Positions 13,577 through 14,567 of a stretch of DNA of 14,567 nt are shown in pieces (positions within the stretch are counted from its first letter, which is position 1; each line of letters opens with the position of its first letter). Source of the stretch: an uncultured bacterium (GTDB taxonomy: Bacteria; Planctomycetota; UBA1135; GCA-002686595); contig CAJXRJ010000100.1 of the NCBI GenBank assembly GCA_913058555.1, forward strand, positions 1-14,567, read 5' to 3'. Made by a program: the position numbers and the translations under genes. A model generated the notes under the pieces. The model saw only the letters and a program-made list of their open reading frames with translations, did no database searches and was not told where the DNA came from.

Positions 13577-13617
13577 GTGGCGCGGACAACTCGCAGGGGC
13601 TCCTCGGCATCGCCACC

Positions 13618-14337
13618 ATGAAACCATCTGAATCGACTGTCGTGCTCGGCTCGAGATCCCGCTCCTTGGGGCGCGTCCTTGCGTCAAGCCTCATAGTCCT
13701 CCTGGGAGCGGCTTCGGTGTCGGTGCCCTTTTCGGGGCTCGTGTCGTGCGCCGGGCCGGGTCTCGAGATCTCGTCCGTGGCCCCGACGGACGATCCGCTG
13801 GTGGAGATCGTGAGCGCCGATCCCCGGATCCGCGTGCGCACGGTCTACGCCACGGCGGACAACTTCGTGGGGGAGGTTCTCTATCCCGTGTCCCGCACAT
13901 TCATCCGGAGCTCCGCGATGGAACGGCTCTCCCGCGTGCAGGATCGACTCGAAGCCCAGGGGCTCGGCTTGCTCGTCTTCGACGCGTACCGGCCATGGTC
14001 GGTGACGAAGCGCATGTGGGACGTGGTGGGGGATCCGGACTTCGTTGCGGATCCGTCCAAGGGGTCGCGGCACAACCGGGGCATGGCGGTGGACTGTGCC
14101 CTTGTGAATGCGGAAGGCAGGCCGCTCCCCATGCCCACCGCCTTTGACGCGTTTGTGCCGGAAGCCCGTTCCGACGCGGCCCTCGCCGTGCCGGAGCTCG
14201 CCAAGAACCGCGACCTCTTGATCGAGGCGATGGCGGCCGAGGGCTTCCGCGTGCTGTCGTCGGAGTGGTGGCACTTCGACGCCGATGGATGGGAGACGAA
14301 AGGGCTGCTCAATGTGCCGCTTGAGACGTTGCCGTAG
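13618..14337 (+). CDS. D-alanyl-D-alanine dipeptidase, VanX/DdpX type (peptidase family M15D), lipoprotein
   Basis: Zinc dipeptidase that splits D-Ala-D-Ala, 239 aa. Catalytic elements: FDAYRPWSV with the conserved R125 (121-129); S-R-H-N-R-G-M-A-V-D with zinc ligands H152 and D159; and SEWWHFD with catalytic E216 and zinc ligand H219. The set is complete. The N-terminal hydrophobic stretch (about 20-43) ends in LVSC (C44), a plausible lipobox, so the enzyme is probably anchored outside the membrane. Cytosolic VanX removes D-Ala-D-Ala for vancomycin resistance; an exported form cannot do this before cell-wall precursor synthesis and fits scavenging or recycling of peptidoglycan-derived dipeptide instead. 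No vanHA-type genes are nearby. It follows the beta-lactamase-like lipoprotein on the same strand. The inverted half-site array starts three bases after its stop codon. Confidence 0.88.
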   Translation: MKPSESTVVLGSRSRSLGRVLASSLIVLLGAASVSVPFSGLVSCAGPGLEISSVAPTDDPLVEIVSADPRIRVRTVYATADNFVGEVLYPVSRTFIRSSAMERLSRVQDRLEAQGLGLLVFDAYRPWSVTKRMWDVVGDPDFVADPSKGSRHNRGMAVDCALVNAEGRPLPMPTAFDAFVPEARSDAALAVPELAKNRDLLIEAMAAEGFRVLSSEWWHFDADGWETKGLLNVPLETLP

Positions 14338-14339
14338 CC

Positions 14340-14414
14340 ATGGACGCCCGTGTCGCGCCCGTGCGACATGGGCGAATCGCGTCCATTGAGATGGACGCAG
14401 GTATTCCGCCCATG
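14340..14414. repeat. Array of six alternating inverted half-sites (ATGGRCG / CGYCCAT), REP- or operator-like
   Basis: Three copies of a unit ATGGACGC-N-CGCCCRTG stand in orientations plus, minus, plus: 14340-14363 (N=8), 14367-14386 (reverse, N=4) and 14391-14414 (N=8), separated by 3 and 4 bases. Each unit is itself an imperfect inverted repeat. The result is several mutually exclusive hairpins. One has a 12-bp stem with one G-T pair and a 6-base loop (14345-14374). Another has a perfect 8-bp stem with TGAG loop (14379-14398). The latter can be extended by pairing 14367-14374 with 14407-14414. It begins directly after the dipeptidase stop. No T-run follows, so a standard intrinsic terminator is unlikely. 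Confidence 0.7.
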
Positions 14415-14567
14415 CGCCACCGCGTCGTAAGGGATGGCAGAAAAGGTGCTTAGGGCGACCCGTGGGGTCGGGACGAGGCCTCCCATCACCCGCAGAGAGG
14501 CCGAGGCGGAATGTCCTTCCGGGCTCTCAGCCCTTTCCATGTGGAGGAATCTAGACGCGGCCAGGTG
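14415..14567. other. Non-coding tail of the window
   Basis: No supported gene. A perfect 6-bp hairpin with a 3-base loop (CGACCC-GTG-GGGTCG) lies at 14456-14470 and is not followed by a T-run. A frame opening with ATG at 14434 stays open for 44 codons to the window end, but it has no promoter, ribosome-binding site or recognisable motif, so it is not called. Confidence 0.4.

Noticed and set aside
13618..14337. Vancomycin-resistance operon
   Set aside because: Only a VanX-type dipeptidase is present; no VanH, VanA/B ligase or VanRS pair is adjacent, and this enzyme appears exported. The receiver in the window has no DNA-binding domain.
14340..14414. CRISPR array or intrinsic terminator as explanation of the repeats
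   Set aside because: Repeats alternate in direction with spacers of 3-8 bases, unlike the direct repeats and roughly 30-base spacers of CRISPR. No T-run follows any stem.
14434..14567. Start of a further gene running off the right edge (ATG 14434, 44 open codons)
   Set aside because: Only weak third-position GC bias, no -10 at the usual offset, no ribosome-binding site and no recognisable motif; open frames of this length are common by chance here.

Overview
This is a GC-rich bacterial chromosomal window, densely packed with genes and with no rRNA, tRNA, CRISPR array, insertion sequence or phage gene that I can see. The best lineage clue is the secreted N-acetylmuramoyl-L-alanine amidase on the minus strand near 11 kb. 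Its C-terminal module has spaced cysteines and closes with QWWFRDP...LSDGVRFTV-P. From memory, this module is spread over many secreted proteins of deep-branching, high-GC marine or freshwater Planctomycetota. Weak or absent Shine-Dalgarno sites fit that placement. The assignment is an inference from family knowledge, not from a search.

Layout, left to right. (1) 3-251: tail of a gene cut by the window edge. (2) 416-3787, plus strand: a tight three-gene operon encoding an isopenicillin-N-epimerase-like PLP enzyme, a cytoplasmic glycerophosphodiester phosphodiesterase and a proline-iminopeptidase-type hydrolase. (3) 3916-4446, plus: a small four-helix membrane protein whose stop codon interlocks with that of the next, convergent gene. 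(4) 8105 down to 4443, minus: a MalE/UgpB-type solute-binding protein, a secreted right-handed beta-helix protein and a YjbQ/UPF0047 enzyme. (5) 8243-10189, plus: a TorS-like membrane histidine kinase, divergent from the binding protein and convergent with an Rcp1-like single-domain response regulator (10637-10206, minus). (6) 11978-10848, minus, and 12199-14337, plus: a cell-wall cluster with the zinc amidase, a beta-lactamase-fold lipoprotein and a VanX-type D-Ala-D-Ala dipeptidase lipoprotein. (7) 14338-14567: non-coding sequence holding an ordered array of inverted half-sites.

Two themes link the genes. The orphan binding protein (no permease or ATPase gene in view) next to a long helical-sensor kinase and a CheY-like receiver suggests a three-component solute-sensing module comparable in logic to TorT/TorS. 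The beta-helix protein beside it hints that the ligand may come from a polysaccharide. The amidase, serine hydrolase and dipeptidase together suggest peptidoglycan turnover, or self-protection, at the envelope.

The most general sequence observation is about expression. At least five genes start with no Shine-Dalgarno site and have a TANNNT box whose first base lies 12 to 14 bases before the start codon. That is the signature of leaderless transcripts, and it helps choose start codons here.
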